From Chryseobacterium sp. (lineage in GTDB: Bacteria > Bacteroidota > Bacteroidia > Flavobacteriales > Weeksellaceae), in NCBI GenBank assembly GCA_031286615.1, contig JAITUA010000003.1:248001-312000 (forward strand): 64,000 bases of DNA, read 5' to 3'. A program made the translations under genes and the position numbers. Below the pieces are notes generated by a model. It was not told the DNA's origin, searched no databases, and saw only the letters and a program-made list of their open reading frames with translations. Shown in pieces: positions 8,243 to 18,735 of the stretch (position 1 is its first letter; each line of letters starts with the position of its first letter).

Positions 8243-9214
8243 TCAATATTTATTATTTGAATCAAAATACTGAATGGCATCTTCTATCGCTTTATCCACA
8301 GACTGGTAATGAAGTCCTAATTCATTTACCGATTTCTGATTAGAATAATAATTACAAATCTGCAGTGCTTTCATATTGGAAGTATTGAGGTTTGTTTTTA
8401 TCTTTAATTTTCTTAATCCCCCTCCTATCAATCCCAGGAAACTCAACAACCCATTTGGAATGGCTATCATGACTGGATTTTGATAGGTAATTTTATTTAT
8501 TTTCTTAAAAAATTCTTTATAGCTTAGGTTTTCGTTGGCTAAAAGGTATTTTTCACCATTTCTGCCCTTTTTAATTGCATGTAATACTCCGTTGGCTGCG
8601 TCTTCTGCGTGTACAAAGTTCTTTCCTCCTTTCGGGTAGAAAACAAGCTTCTTTTTCCAGGCCCAGAAGATAATTTTCCCGGAGCTCGGTTTGCTGTCAT
8701 AGGCTCCGATCATAAAAGTAGGATTTACAATAACCACTTCTGTATTTTTACGGTTCTTTAAAAGATAATTTTCAGCTTCCAGCTTACTTTGAGCATACAT
8801 TGAATGGGTAAAAGGATAAAGCTGCGGCGCTTGTTCATTGCCCCGGAATGCTGTATTTCCATAGCCTAAGGTATTTGCTGTGCTTACAAACAAAAATTTT
8901 TTTACATTCATTAATTCTGCGTGGGTAAACAGATTGACGGTTGCCTCATAATTCACTTTTCTATATTCATCATAGCTTATAAGATTCTGGCGTGTTTCCG
9001 CTGCAATATGAATGACAAAGTCTATTTCTTTAAGCAATAATGAAAGATCGGAGGAAAGGTCTGCTTCCACCAGTTTCAGATTTTCGTTCTCTTCGCCCAG
9101 CCAGCTGCTTTTCTTGCGCACCAGAGCAATAACAGAATAACCATTTTGTAATAATTTAATAATAACATTAGTTCCCAGAAGCCCTGTCGCTCCGGTTACA
9201 CATACTTTTTTCAT
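8243..9214 (-). CDS. NAD-dependent epimerase/dehydratase family protein
   Basis: This is an extended short-chain dehydrogenase. The N terminus MKKVCVTGATGLLGTNV is the GxxGxxG nucleotide site, and YAQSK near residue 145 is the YxxxK catalytic pair. The ATG at 9214 is preferred over an upstream in-frame ATG at 9265: it places the Rossmann motif at the N terminus and overlaps the stop of the upstream SDR gene as ATGA, indicating translational coupling. The substrate is unknown; similar proteins act on sugar nucleotides, flavonoids or sterol-like ketones. Confidence 0.82.
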   Translation of the reverse strand: MKKVCVTGATGLLGTNVIIKLLQNGYSVIALVRKKSSWLGEENENLKLVEADLSSDLSLLLKEIDFVIHIAAETRQNLISYDEYRKVNYEATVNLFTHAELMNVKKFLFVSTANTLGYGNTAFRGNEQAPQLYPFTHSMYAQSKLEAENYLLKNRKNTEVVIVNPTFMIGAYDSKPSSGKIIFWAWKKKLVFYPKGGKNFVHAEDAANGVLHAIKKGRNGEKYLLANENLSYKEFFKKINKITYQNPVMIAIPNGLLSFLGLIGGGLRKLKIKTNLNTSNMKALQICNYYSNQKSVNELGLHYQSVDKAIEDAIQYFDSNNKY

Positions 9215-9996
9215 GCTTCGATCTCTCTTTTTATAGCCTGGGTCATCAATGGAAGTTTGATCCATATGGGTAAAATTTTCATCATCAGCCAGCTGATTGG
9301 GTTCACCATAATTACGGAATCTTTTTTAAACAATTGACGAATGCAGTATGATGCCACTTTATCTGGGTTTAAAAGGGTCAGTTTTCCTATGAAACCTTGT
9401 TTTTCTATTCTTTTACAGACATCCGTATTGGTTTTCATAGCACCTGGATTCACCACGCTTACAAAGACATTGGTATCTTTCAGTTCTTCATGCAGTCCTC
9501 TTGAAAATGAATGGATAAAGCTTTTGGAAGCAGGATATACGGTCTTAAAACCTATAGGAGAAAAGGCTGCCATACTGGAAACATTCAAAATATAGGCTTT
9601 TGGCTGTTTTAAAAGATTAGGAAGTAATTGATGGGTAATCAATGAAGTTGCTGTTACATTGACCTGCAAAATGGTATTGATATAATCCGGAGAGGCTTCT
9701 GTGAATTTTTTAGTTCCTCCAAGTCCAGCATTGTTGATAAGAATATGAATATCAAAAGAATGGTTAAGCCATTCTGTAAGCTTCATGACATTGTCATTGA
9801 CTGAAAGATCTGTTTCATAATAACGAACTTTTATTTCATACAGCTCCTGCAGTTCCTTGGAAAATTCTTTAAGGTTCTGATCCGGAAGACTTACGAGAAT
9901 AACATTGATCTTTTTCTTTGCCAGTTGTTCAGCGAATGATTTGCCAAGTCCCTGGCTTGCTCCTGTGACGACAGCATATGACTCTTTGGTATCCAT
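9211..9996 (-). CDS. SDR family NAD(P)-dependent oxidoreductase
   Basis: A classical short-chain dehydrogenase of 261 residues: cofactor motif TGASQGLGKS, NNAG near residue 89, the catalytic serine in NVSSMAAFSP, and YPASK (YxxxK) near residue 155. The C-terminal half carries a hydrophobic segment (WLMMKILPIWIKL) suggesting membrane contact. It is first in a two-gene unit with the epimerase, sharing a 4-nt overlap, so they may carry out successive steps on one substrate. Confidence 0.85.
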   Translation of the reverse strand: MDTKESYAVVTGASQGLGKSFAEQLAKKKINVILVSLPDQNLKEFSKELQELYEIKVRYYETDLSVNDNVMKLTEWLNHSFDIHILINNAGLGGTKKFTEASPDYINTILQVNVTATSLITHQLLPNLLKQPKAYILNVSSMAAFSPIGFKTVYPASKSFIHSFSRGLHEELKDTNVFVSVVNPGAMKTNTDVCKRIEKQGFIGKLTLLNPDKVASYCIRQLFKKDSVIMVNPISWLMMKILPIWIKLPLMTQAIKREIEA

Positions 9997-10155
9997 ACGT
10001 TTAAATTTTATGGTACAAAGCTATTGTGAAAAGAGGGTTTGAATGTTCCGGATTATCTGAACGAACTGATTTTCAATTAATAAAGATGCTTTATTTAAGA
10101 TGCTAAAAATCAATATTTTAAATCAATAAAAAAGTAAAACTTTATAAACCTGAAC

Positions 10156-11244
10156 TTATTTTTTGAATTCGGAAGGGGTCTGTCCAGTCACTTTTTTAAA
10201 GGTGGTATTAAAAGATGTTTTGGAATTGAATCCGGATTCGTAAGCTATCCCAAGAATTGATAATTTACTATTTGATTCCTTCAGAAGTTTTTGGGCATAT
10301 TCTACTCTGAATTCGTTTACATACTGGAAGAAATTCTTTCCAAAACCTGTATTGATAACATAAGACAGATGATGGGTAGAAACGGACAGCATTTCTGCCA
10401 GCCTGATCAGGTTAAGCTCACTGTCAAGATAAGGTTTCTGTGTTTCCATAAGTCTTTCAAGTGAGGTTTTAATCTTTATTAATTCTTCATCAGAGATTAG
10501 CTTTCTCTTTATTTCTTCTGAATCAGAATCTTCATTGATAGAGATCAGTTCTTCTCTCTGTTTTTCTTCTAAAGGATAAATTTCCCTTTGTTTCAGGGAA
10601 TAATAACCCACCCAGTAAATGACAAGTAAAAAGACCGTATTGATAAAGAAATTCAGTGATTTGGGGTCATAGAAAAGATTATATATCACATAGATGATAT
10701 TCACAATAAGAAGTACCAGAATGATATATTCAAGCCAGTTCAGATTGATTCCTTCGGTATTGGAAGAAAACTGCTGGATCTTCCGCTGGTGTTTTCTGAT
10801 GGTAATATAAGAAAGTCCGGTATAGAACAGCGCCTGAATGAGGATCAAAATAACACTCAGATATTCAAACGGTGTTTCATACCCTAGTTTTACTAAGATA
10901 AGACACAACAAAAAGGCTACAGGAAGCAACAGGAATCTAAAATCCTTGATTTTGAAGGTAAAAGAGGGATTGGTAAAGAACAGCACACTAAAGTAAAAAA
11001 CAATAGGCGTGAAAAACTGAATACATCTGACGAAAAACAGGGAGTGAAACTCCACCTCCGCACCTGTGATGAGAAACAAAACCTCATCCAGCCAGAAGGT
11101 AGACCACAGAAACAGAAATATTCCAAACCAGAAATTGGCTTTATGGTTTACTTTCAAAGGATTGGCCAGTTTCAGCAGAGAAAGCAAAACCAATGAACCA
11201 TAGATAAGTATCACGATGAAACTGTTTAACTCTGATGTATTCAT
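10156..11244 (-). CDS. AraC family transcriptional regulator with membrane sensor domain
   Basis: About residues 1-215 form six or seven membrane helices (for example SFIVILIYGSLVLLSLL and FLLLPVAFLLCLILV). About 255-362 form an AraC-type double helix-turn-helix: LAEMLSVSTHHLSYVIN, then ILGIAYESGFNSKTSFN and TGQTPSEFKK. This layout suggests a membrane-bound sensor that binds DNA directly, a design frequent in Flavobacteriia. It lies upstream of the SDR/epimerase pair on the same strand, 159 bp away, and may control it. Confidence 0.87.
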   Translation of the reverse strand: MNTSELNSFIVILIYGSLVLLSLLKLANPLKVNHKANFWFGIFLFLWSTFWLDEVLFLITGAEVEFHSLFFVRCIQFFTPIVFYFSVLFFTNPSFTFKIKDFRFLLLPVAFLLCLILVKLGYETPFEYLSVILILIQALFYTGLSYITIRKHQRKIQQFSSNTEGINLNWLEYIILVLLIVNIIYVIYNLFYDPKSLNFFINTVFLLVIYWVGYYSLKQREIYPLEEKQREELISINEDSDSEEIKRKLISDEELIKIKTSLERLMETQKPYLDSELNLIRLAEMLSVSTHHLSYVINTGFGKNFFQYVNEFRVEYAQKLLKESNSKLSILGIAYESGFNSKTSFNTTFKKVTGQTPSEFKK

Positions 11245-11275
11245 TGGTTTTGATATTTTAATTAAAAATAGTCTT

Positions 11276-11917
11276 TTATCCTATTCGTTTCCTTACAAAA
11301 ATTTCATATCCTAAATAAATTAACGGAAGCGACATGATTCCTAAGAAAAGGATATTGCTCATGGCCAGCTGCGGATGCATAACAATAGAGTAAACGAGTC
11401 CGAAAAAAGCGCCTCCAAGGTGAGCGGCATGTCCCAGATTATCCCATTGTTTTGGGTTCAGCATCATGTATACAGAGTATCCGAAATACAATGTTCCAAA
11501 TAGCCATCCCGGTAAGAAATTGACACTGATTTCATTCGGTGCCATGGCTATGGACGCAAAAATAATTCCCGAAACCGCCCCTGATGCTCCGATAGCAGAA
11601 TACCATGGCTGATTTTTATAAATCTGTAAACTGAATAAGTTTCCTAAGATCATTGATCCGAAATAAAGAATCAAGAATCCAATTTCACCAAAGAAACTAA
11701 TAACTACTCCCTGGAAAAAATACAAGGAAAGCATATTAAAAAATAAGTGCATAAAGTCTGCATGCAAAAATGCAGAGCTGATAAGCCTTATATATTCTTT
11801 ACGGTTTGCTATGGCTCCAACATTGAATTTATATTTTTCAAACAATGCTGTATTGTTGAATCCCACGTAACTAAAAATACATGTGACCGCCATGATAATT
11901 AAAACAACTATATTCAT
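11276..11917 (-). CDS. Rhomboid family intramembrane serine protease
   Basis: This 213-residue six-helix membrane protein has the rhomboid catalytic features: HADFMHLFFNM (the HxxxHxxxN motif on helix 2), GASGAVSG with the nucleophilic serine, and GHAAHLGGAFFG with the catalytic histidine. The substrate is unknown. It follows parC on the same strand with a 42-bp gap and could be read from the topoisomerase transcript. Confidence 0.92.
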   Translation of the reverse strand: MNIVVLIIMAVTCIFSYVGFNNTALFEKYKFNVGAIANRKEYIRLISSAFLHADFMHLFFNMLSLYFFQGVVISFFGEIGFLILYFGSMILGNLFSLQIYKNQPWYSAIGASGAVSGIIFASIAMAPNEISVNFLPGWLFGTLYFGYSVYMMLNPKQWDNLGHAAHLGGAFFGLVYSIVMHPQLAMSNILFLGIMSLPLIYLGYEIFVRKRIG

Positions 11918-11959
11918 CGTATGTTCTTGTGTTATAAATGAATAGATTTATTCTACAAT

Positions 11960-14551
11960 CTATTCATTTTCATTATTTCCATCACCCTGAAACAGATCAC
12001 CTATAATTCCTCCGTCTTCATCTGCATCTCCCGTTGGTTCAGGCTCTTCATAGACTTCAGGCTCTTCTTCTACAGGTTCAGGAATGGTAATATTAATTGC
12101 TTTTACTTTAAATTTTGTAAACTGGTTTCCAATTGCTTTTATTCCTTTTACGGCAATAAATTCATCAATGTTTATCGTTTCAGCTTCACGTTCTTTCCCT
12201 TTATCTTTCGCAAAAATGATTTCTGCAGTCACGTCATTGGCAACAATTACATTTTCAATGAATGATTTCGGGTGTTCAGACGGCATAAAAGTCTGTACGT
12301 TTACTGTATTTTCCAGTAAAAATCTCTTGATGAAGTAAATATCTTTTTCTCCATCATAATAAATACAGGTAATAGGCTGTGCCGGTCTCCATTTTTCCAA
12401 TACCAGATATTCATCATCAAAACGGTTGCCAAGATCAAAAGACACCAGTTTTACTTCTCCGTTTGTGTTGATGGTCAAAATCTTGTCATCTCCTTTGAAG
12501 CTTCCTAATAATGTTCCTCTTACATCAGCATTCAGCCTTCTTACGGTATCGTCAAACCAGATCTTTCTAGGTGCAAGGGTAGAAACCCCTTCTTCCTTCA
12601 TATCGACCTTCTTTACCGCATATTTTGTTACCAGGTTTCCTTTGGAATCGCGCCCTTTGATGGCAAGTTCGGAGAAATTGATCTCCATTTTGTTTTTTCT
12701 GATTCTTGGATTTGGTTTTAAAAGCACTGTTACGGTTTCTGCTTCACCATTAGGATTTGCTGAAAAATACAGTGTTTCCGAACCTTTTTTATCTGAAGCT
12801 AACGGATAATCTGTATTTCTTGTCACTCCGGTTACAGAGAAACGTTTCATATAATATGGTCCTTCTCTTCCTTCACGGTAAATCATATTATATACTGTTC
12901 TTTTGTCATTTTTCTTCCAAATGGCAACGTGCAGGATATCTTTACCAACAAATGTTTTCGCCTCTACTTTTACCACTTTCATACTTCCGTCTTTTCTGAA
13001 AATGATGATATCATCAATGTCAGAACAGTCAAACAGATACTGGTCTTTCTTCAGGGATGTTCCGATAAAGCCTTCTTCAAAATTGGCATAGAACTTTTCA
13101 TTAGCTACTGCTACTTTTGTAGCATCAATAGTATCAAAAATTCTAAGTTCTGTCTTTCTCTGTTTGTCTTTACCGTACTTTTTCTGAATATTTAGATAGT
13201 AATCTATGGCATACGCGATCAGGTTGGCCAGGTGGTATTTCACCTGTTCTATTTTGCCTTCCAGAGAGGCAATATTTTCTTTAAATTTATCTAAATCGAA
13301 TCTTGAAATTCTCTTGATTCGGATTTCGGTCAGTTTTAAAATATCTTCTTCTGTAACAGCTCTTAGAAGATGCTTGGTATGTGGTTTTAATCCTGCATCA
13401 ATGGTCTTTAGGACATCTTCCCAGGTTTTCACCTCTTCAATATCGTGATAGATTCTATTTTCAATAAAGATTCTTTCCAGTGAAGAGAAATGCCAGCTTT
13501 CCTGAAGTTCATGAAGTTCAATTTCAAGTTCCTTCTTCAATAATGACACCGTGTGATCCGTATTCATTTTCAGAATATCTGAAACATTCATGAACATAGG
13601 TTTGTCACCTACAATCACACAGGCATTCGGAGAAATTGTTACCTGGCAGTCTGTGAATGCATACAGGGCGTCAATTGTCTTATCCGGAGAAACATCATTA
13701 TGAATATGGATCAGGATTTCTACTTTATCTGAAGTATTGTCCTCAATCTTTTTAATTTTGATCTTCCCTTTCTCATTGGCTTTTAAGATAGAATCAATAA
13801 GATCAGTCGTCGTTTTCGAGTAAGGAAGCTCGGAAATCACCAATGTATGTTTATCTGTTTGTGTGATTTTGGCTCTGGCTCTTACTTTTCCTCCTCTGTG
13901 ACCGTCATTATATTCTGAAACATCCAGATAACCGGCTGTTAAAAAGTCCGGATACAATTCAAATCTCTTTCCTTTCAGATAAGCTACCGATGCGTTGATA
14001 AGCTCATTGAAATTATGCGGAAGTATTTTTGTGGAAAGCCCTACCCCAATACCTTCTACTCCCTGTGCAAGCAGCAAAGGAAATTTTACCGGCAGATCGA
14101 CAGGTTCATTATTTCTCCCATCATAAGACTTGGTCCATTCTGTAGTTTTAGGATTAAAAACTACCTCCAATGCAAAAGGAGTCAGTCTTGCTTCAATATA
14201 CCTTGCAGCCGCGGCAGAGTCTCCTGTATAAATATTTCCCCAGTTTCCCTGAGTATCTATCAGTAGTTCTTTCTGCCCTATCTGCACCATGGCATCTGTA
14301 ATGGAAGCGTCTCCATGTGGATGGTATTTCATGGTATTTCCCACGATGTTCGCCACTTTATTGTAACGGCCGTCTTCCAGTTCCCGCATAGAGTGCATAA
14401 TTCTTCGCTGAACGGGTTTTAAACCGTCATACACCGAAGGGATAGCTCTGTCCAAAATTACATAGGAAGCATAATCCAGAAACCAGTCTTTATACAGACC
14501 GGAAACCTTCTTTAAACTTTCACCCTCATGCGAATATTCTTCTGTCGTCAT
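11960..14551 (-). CDS. parC: DNA topoisomerase IV subunit A
   Basis: This 863-residue type IIA topoisomerase subunit cuts and rejoins DNA for decatenation. The breakage-reunion domain is clear: KPVQRRIMHSM, HPHGDASITDAM, and AARYIEARL with the catalytic tyrosine. The C-terminal part (about 500-800) forms the DNA-wrapping propeller and ends in an acidic tail (EEEPEVYEEPEPTGDADEDGG). ParC rather than GyrA is inferred from the neighbouring ParE-type gene and the lack of a clear GyrA box. In the quinolone region the residue matching E. coli GyrA Ser83 is alanine (HGDA). Its first 26 bp overlap the upstream small gene. Confidence 0.88.
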   Translation of the reverse strand: MTTEEYSHEGESLKKVSGLYKDWFLDYASYVILDRAIPSVYDGLKPVQRRIMHSMRELEDGRYNKVANIVGNTMKYHPHGDASITDAMVQIGQKELLIDTQGNWGNIYTGDSAAAARYIEARLTPFALEVVFNPKTTEWTKSYDGRNNEPVDLPVKFPLLLAQGVEGIGVGLSTKILPHNFNELINASVAYLKGKRFELYPDFLTAGYLDVSEYNDGHRGGKVRARAKITQTDKHTLVISELPYSKTTTDLIDSILKANEKGKIKIKKIEDNTSDKVEILIHIHNDVSPDKTIDALYAFTDCQVTISPNACVIVGDKPMFMNVSDILKMNTDHTVSLLKKELEIELHELQESWHFSSLERIFIENRIYHDIEEVKTWEDVLKTIDAGLKPHTKHLLRAVTEEDILKLTEIRIKRISRFDLDKFKENIASLEGKIEQVKYHLANLIAYAIDYYLNIQKKYGKDKQRKTELRIFDTIDATKVAVANEKFYANFEEGFIGTSLKKDQYLFDCSDIDDIIIFRKDGSMKVVKVEAKTFVGKDILHVAIWKKNDKRTVYNMIYREGREGPYYMKRFSVTGVTRNTDYPLASDKKGSETLYFSANPNGEAETVTVLLKPNPRIRKNKMEINFSELAIKGRDSKGNLVTKYAVKKVDMKEEGVSTLAPRKIWFDDTVRRLNADVRGTLLGSFKGDDKILTINTNGEVKLVSFDLGNRFDDEYLVLEKWRPAQPITCIYYDGEKDIYFIKRFLLENTVNVQTFMPSEHPKSFIENVIVANDVTAEIIFAKDKGKEREAETINIDEFIAVKGIKAIGNQFTKFKVKAINITIPEPVEEEPEVYEEPEPTGDADEDGGIIGDLFQGDGNNENE

Positions 14552-15035
14552 CTGTTTTTTTGTCTTTTTTCTCCTTATTAGCTTTTACTACTTTGTTCAG
14601 AGAGAGTTTTAAATCGTTTACTTCTTTTCTGTTCAAATAAGAGATCTGATACTTCAGTATGGTAGATCCATTATTCTTACTTGAAACGGTGACGTATAGT
14701 CTTTTGATAAATAAAATACTGACTACATCATATTTTATCAGCTTATACTTTGGAAATTCATCATGAAGAGGCTTCTCTAAAAAAGGAATAATATTCCTGT
14801 TTTTAAAGTTCAGAGCTTCTCCATCGCTGTCATATTCAAAAATCTGCCGTCCGCAAATATAAAAGATAATCAGCATTATAAAAGGAACAATAATCAATAA
14901 ATAACTTTCATCATCCAGTGCATTAAATCTATATTTATTAGCGATAAATGCAATTACTCCAAGTACCATTATCATAAGAAGAAGGGTGCTCAAAAAGTTA
15001 TAAACTGATGCTTTATTACGGTTACTTAGTCTCAT
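14526..15035 (-). CDS. Small membrane protein between parE and parC (unknown)
   Basis: This 169-residue protein has two membrane segments near the N terminus (FLSTLLLMIMVLGVIAFIA and LLIIVPFIMLIIFYICG). A soluble part follows, ending in a lysine/aspartate-rich tail (KANKEKKDKKTDD). I do not recognise the family. Its 3' end overlaps parC by 26 bp and it starts 100 bp after parE, so it is probably part of a parE-orf-parC transcript. A link to topoisomerase function is only positional. Confidence 0.72.
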   Translation of the reverse strand: MRLSNRNKASVYNFLSTLLLMIMVLGVIAFIANKYRFNALDDESYLLIIVPFIMLIIFYICGRQIFEYDSDGEALNFKNRNIIPFLEKPLHDEFPKYKLIKYDVVSILFIKRLYVTVSSKNNGSTILKYQISYLNRKEVNDLKLSLNKVVKANKEKKDKKTDDDRRIFA

Positions 15036-15134
15036 TTGATTTTTTTTGTTGTAAGTTTCCTAATTTCTTACTTCAAAGTGTGTTTTTTTTTAAACCCCAT
15101 CATTGTTTTTAAAGCTAGTTTTACTATTTAACTT

Positions 15135-17021
15135 TTAGTTTTCTACTTCATCCAGAATTTCTTTTTTAGCAATATCAGTATCATCTTCCACAACCAGGTT
15201 TTCCAGAATAAAGGTCTGTCTGTCCGGAGTATTTTTTCCCATATAAAACTCCAGAAGCTGCTCAATGGTCTGGTCTTTTCCTAATACCACAGGTTCCAAT
15301 CTGATATCCTGACCTATAAAGTGCTTGAATTCATCCGGAGAAATTTCTCCTAATCCCTTAAATCGTGTGATTTCAGGATTTTTCCCCAGATCATTTAATG
15401 CTTTTACTCTTTCAGACTCTGAATAACAGTATCTTGTTTCTTTCTTGTTTCTTACCCTGAATAAAGGGGTCTGAAGAATGTAAAGGTGCCCGTTTTTAAT
15501 CAGATCAGGAAAAAACTGCAGGAAGAAAGTAATCATCAGCAAACGGATGTGCATTCCATCAACATCGGCATCAGTCGCAATAATTACCTGATTGTATCTA
15601 AGGTCTTCAAGACTTTCTTCAATATTTAAAGCGGCCTGAAGAAGGTTAAATTCTTCATTTTCATATACTACCTTCTTGGTAAGACCATAGCAGTTTAATG
15701 GTTTTCCTTTCAGAGAGAATACAGCTTGTGTTTCCACATCTCTGGATTTTGTGATAGATCCTGATGCAGAATCTCCCTCAGTAATGAAGATCTGAGTATC
15801 TCCTTTTCTTTCGGCCTTTTGATCGTTGTAGTGCTGTCTGCAGTCACGAAGCTTTTTGTTGTGAAGAGAGACTTTTTTAGCTCTTTCTCTAGCCAGTTTC
15901 TGAATTCCTGAAAGCTCTTTTCTTTCTCTCTCGGAAATCAATATTTTTCTCTGGATCGCTTCCGCAATTTCCGGGTTCTTGTGTAAGAAGTTATCCAGTT
16001 TGCTTTTTAGGAAATCAATGATGAAAGTTCTTACGGTAGGCCCATTTGGTCCCATATCATTAGACCCTAATTTTGTTTTGGTCTGGGATTCGAAAACCGG
16101 TTCCTCCACATTGATTGATATAGCCGCAATGATAGACTTCCTGATATCAGAAGCTTCAAAACTTTTGTTAAAAAACTCACGGATCGTCTTCACATAAGCT
16201 TCACGGAATGCATTCAGGTGGGTTCCCCCCTGCGTGGTATTCTGTCCGTTCACGAATGAGAAATAGGTTTCCATCTGAGATTTGTCTGTATGGGTGATTG
16301 CCACTTCAATATCATCATCTTTCAAATGAACGATAGGATAAAGTGTCTCACTTTCCAGTTCTTCTTCAAGGAGATCTTTAAGACCGTTTTCAGAGAAATA
16401 GGTTTCCCCGTTGAAAAGAATTTTCAATCCAGGATTCAGATATGCATAATTTCGGAGCATTCTTTCGATATACTCTTTTCTATATTTGAAATGCAGAAAT
16501 ATATCACCATCCGGAATAAAAGAAATTTCAGTACCGTTTCTGTCTGAAGTCTCTTTTTCTTCAAAGTTCTCTTTGATCATACCTCGGGAGAATTCAGCAA
16601 CTTTCATTTTTCCATCACGGAAAGAACGAACTCTAAAGTAATCTGAAAGGGCATTGACGGCTTTGGTACCAACCCCGTTCAATCCTACAGATTTCTTAAA
16701 CGCTTTACTGTCGTATTTTCCTCCGGTATTCATTTTAGAAACGGCATCTACGACTTTTCCCAACGGGATTCCACGTCCAAAGTCACGGATCGTAACCTTG
16801 CCGTCATCCAGTTTTATTTCAATTCTTTTCCCTGATTTCATCCTGAACTCATCAATGGAGTTATCAAGGATTTCTTTTAACAGGATGTAAATACCATCAT
16901 CAGCAGAGGAACCGTCACCAAGCTTCCCGATGTACATACCGGGGCGCAGACGGATGTGTTCCTGCCAATCGAGGGTTCTGATATTATCTTCTGAATAGGT
17001 TGGATTTATTTCTTGTGACAT
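15135..17021 (-). CDS. parE: DNA topoisomerase IV subunit B
   Basis: This is the ATPase subunit of topoisomerase IV, 628 residues from the chosen ATG. The GHKL ATPase motifs are [21 protein letters not shown] and [14 protein letters not shown]. The transducer region contains QTKTKLGS, and the TOPRIM domain has EGDSASGS and [10 protein letters not shown]. The start MSQEINPTY at 17021 is preferred over a TTG five codons upstream. It pairs with parC downstream. Confidence 0.92.
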   Translation of the reverse strand: MSQEINPTYSEDNIRTLDWQEHIRLRPGMYIGKLGDGSSADDGIYILLKEILDNSIDEFRMKSGKRIEIKLDDGKVTIRDFGRGIPLGKVVDAVSKMNTGGKYDSKAFKKSVGLNGVGTKAVNALSDYFRVRSFRDGKMKVAEFSRGMIKENFEEKETSDRNGTEISFIPDGDIFLHFKYRKEYIERMLRNYAYLNPGLKILFNGETYFSENGLKDLLEEELESETLYPIVHLKDDDIEVAITHTDKSQMETYFSFVNGQNTTQGGTHLNAFREAYVKTIREFFNKSFEASDIRKSIIAAISINVEEPVFESQTKTKLGSNDMGPNGPTVRTFIIDFLKSKLDNFLHKNPEIAEAIQRKILISERERKELSGIQKLARERAKKVSLHNKKLRDCRQHYNDQKAERKGDTQIFITEGDSASGSITKSRDVETQAVFSLKGKPLNCYGLTKKVVYENEEFNLLQAALNIEESLEDLRYNQVIIATDADVDGMHIRLLMITFFLQFFPDLIKNGHLYILQTPLFRVRNKKETRYCYSESERVKALNDLGKNPEITRFKGLGEISPDEFKHFIGQDIRLEPVVLGKDQTIEQLLEFYMGKNTPDRQTFILENLVVEDDTDIAKKEILDEVEN

Positions 17022-17277
17022 ATATGATTTCAGCAAACATACAAAAATACGAAATTGTACAAAATTATCCGAATTTTTCAGTTTGTTTTTTTTTAAGATT
17101 TTTCCTGAAATACTGCAGTATTATCAACCAAATTAAATGATTTACATGATTATTCCATAAAATGTGAAAAAAAATAACAATTTACTGTTTATTTTCTTTC
17201 CCCATCTCTAATTTTTATTTATATAAGTTCAACACGTTTTAAATATTTCCTTAAATTCGGTCAACAAAACTGCTTTT

Positions 17278-18432
17278 ATGATACAACTTCCTTTATCAAA
17301 ACTTTCCAATGTAGGAACTACTATTTTCAGTCAGATGACTCAGCTAGCCAACGAAAACGAAGCGATTAATCTGTCTCAGGGATTTCCGGATTTTATGCCT
17401 GATCCGGAGTTATTGAATCATGTAGATCATTTTATTAAAAAAGGCTTTAACCAATATGCTTCCCTAGGTGGAATGATTGGTCTGAAGGAAGAAATTGCAA
17501 GAAAAATTGAGAACAGCCATCAGGCGACCTATCATCCCGACTCGGAAATTACAATTACAGCAGGTGGAACTCAGGCTATTTTTACTGCTATTGCTTCTTT
17601 TATCAAAAAGGATGATGAAGTGATTATTTTTGAACCGGCCTATGATTGTTATGAACCAACTGTAGAACTTTTCGGAGGTATTGTAAAACGTTTTGAAATG
17701 AAAGCTCCGGATTATAACATTGACTGGACTGCTGTAAAAAATCTTGTCAGTGGCAAAACCAAAATGATTATCCTCAATAATCCCAACAACCCATCCGGAA
17801 AAATCCTGACAGAAAATGATATACAGGAGCTTATTCAGCTGGTAAAAGGAACTTCCATCCTTATTTTAAGTGATGAAGTGTATGAAAATATTGTTTTTGA
17901 TGGAAAAAAGCATTTAAGCATCTGTAAATATCCGGAATTGAAAGAAAGAAGTCTCCTTGTTGCTTCTTTCGGGAAACTCTTTCACGTTACCGGCTGGAAA
18001 GTAGGATATTGCGCAGCACCCAAAATGTTAACGGATGAATTCAGGAAAGTACATCAGTTCAACGTTTTCTGTGTAAACACTCCTATTCAGCTTGCGTTAG
18101 CAGAGTATATGAAAAATGATGAACATTATACCCAACTGAATCAGTTTTTTCAGGAAAAAAGAGATTTTCTCAGAAAAGGTCTTGAAGGAACATCTTTTGA
18201 GCTGCTGGATTGTGAGGGAACTTATTTTCAGGCAGTAAAGTATAATAAGATTTCTGATAAAAACGATTTTGATTTTGCATCTGAGCTTACAATCAATCAT
18301 AAGGTAGCAAGTGTCCCTTTTTCTTCATTTTATAAAAATAAACTGAATGAGAATGTAATCAGGTTATGTTTTGCCAAAAAACAGGAAACATTGGAAAGAG
18401 CTATTGAGAATTTATCAAGAGTATCATCATAA
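17278..18432 (+). CDS. Methionine aminotransferase (class I PLP aminotransferase)
   Basis: This 384-residue fold-type I PLP enzyme belongs to the YbdL/kynurenine-aminotransferase subgroup. Seen are NLSQGFPDF near the N terminus, NQYASLGG, ITAGGTQAIF, the NNPNNPSGK substrate/cofactor loop near residue 163, SDEVYE, and the PLP-lysine motif SFGKLFHVTGWKVGY near residue 230. Proteins of this type transaminate methionine (often with glutamine or a 2-oxo acid as partner) and some aromatic amino acids. It is monocistronic. Confidence 0.85.
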   Translation: MIQLPLSKLSNVGTTIFSQMTQLANENEAINLSQGFPDFMPDPELLNHVDHFIKKGFNQYASLGGMIGLKEEIARKIENSHQATYHPDSEITITAGGTQAIFTAIASFIKKDDEVIIFEPAYDCYEPTVELFGGIVKRFEMKAPDYNIDWTAVKNLVSGKTKMIILNNPNNPSGKILTENDIQELIQLVKGTSILILSDEVYENIVFDGKKHLSICKYPELKERSLLVASFGKLFHVTGWKVGYCAAPKMLTDEFRKVHQFNVFCVNTPIQLALAEYMKNDEHYTQLNQFFQEKRDFLRKGLEGTSFELLDCEGTYFQAVKYNKISDKNDFDFASELTINHKVASVPFSSFYKNKLNENVIRLCFAKKQETLERAIENLSRVSS

Positions 18433-18735
18433 TTTTTGCGTGCTTTTGTAGAAAATGCGAAGATATAAAGGTTTCTACTTCAATCGTCATTGCAAGCAAA
18501 GCAATCTCATCAGAAGTAAATTTAATATTGGAAAACGCTAAGACGCAAAGGAACTTTATAAGCAAACGTTTTAAGGCGCAATGATTTTATCTCCGATAAA
18601 ATTGTATTGCTCCAAAAATGATGTAGATATTTCCCGGTCATTTCAGATGATTGGTTATATTTTTTTTAATAGGCGACTTATTATCATTGATTTTCATATA
18701 TTTATGAAATAACTAATCCATTAAATATTAAAATC
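18433..18735. repeat. Intergenic region with two dispersed-repeat-like stretches
   Basis: No gene is visible. At 18485-18510 CGTCATTGCAAGC..GCAATCTCAT is the near-reverse complement of 917-945. At 18532-18551 AAAACGCTAAGACGCAAAGG is of a type often seen as an intergenic repeat in flavobacteria. The final 100 bp hold the promoter of the peptide gene at 18736, whose -7 box is not a clear consensus match. Confidence 0.45.
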
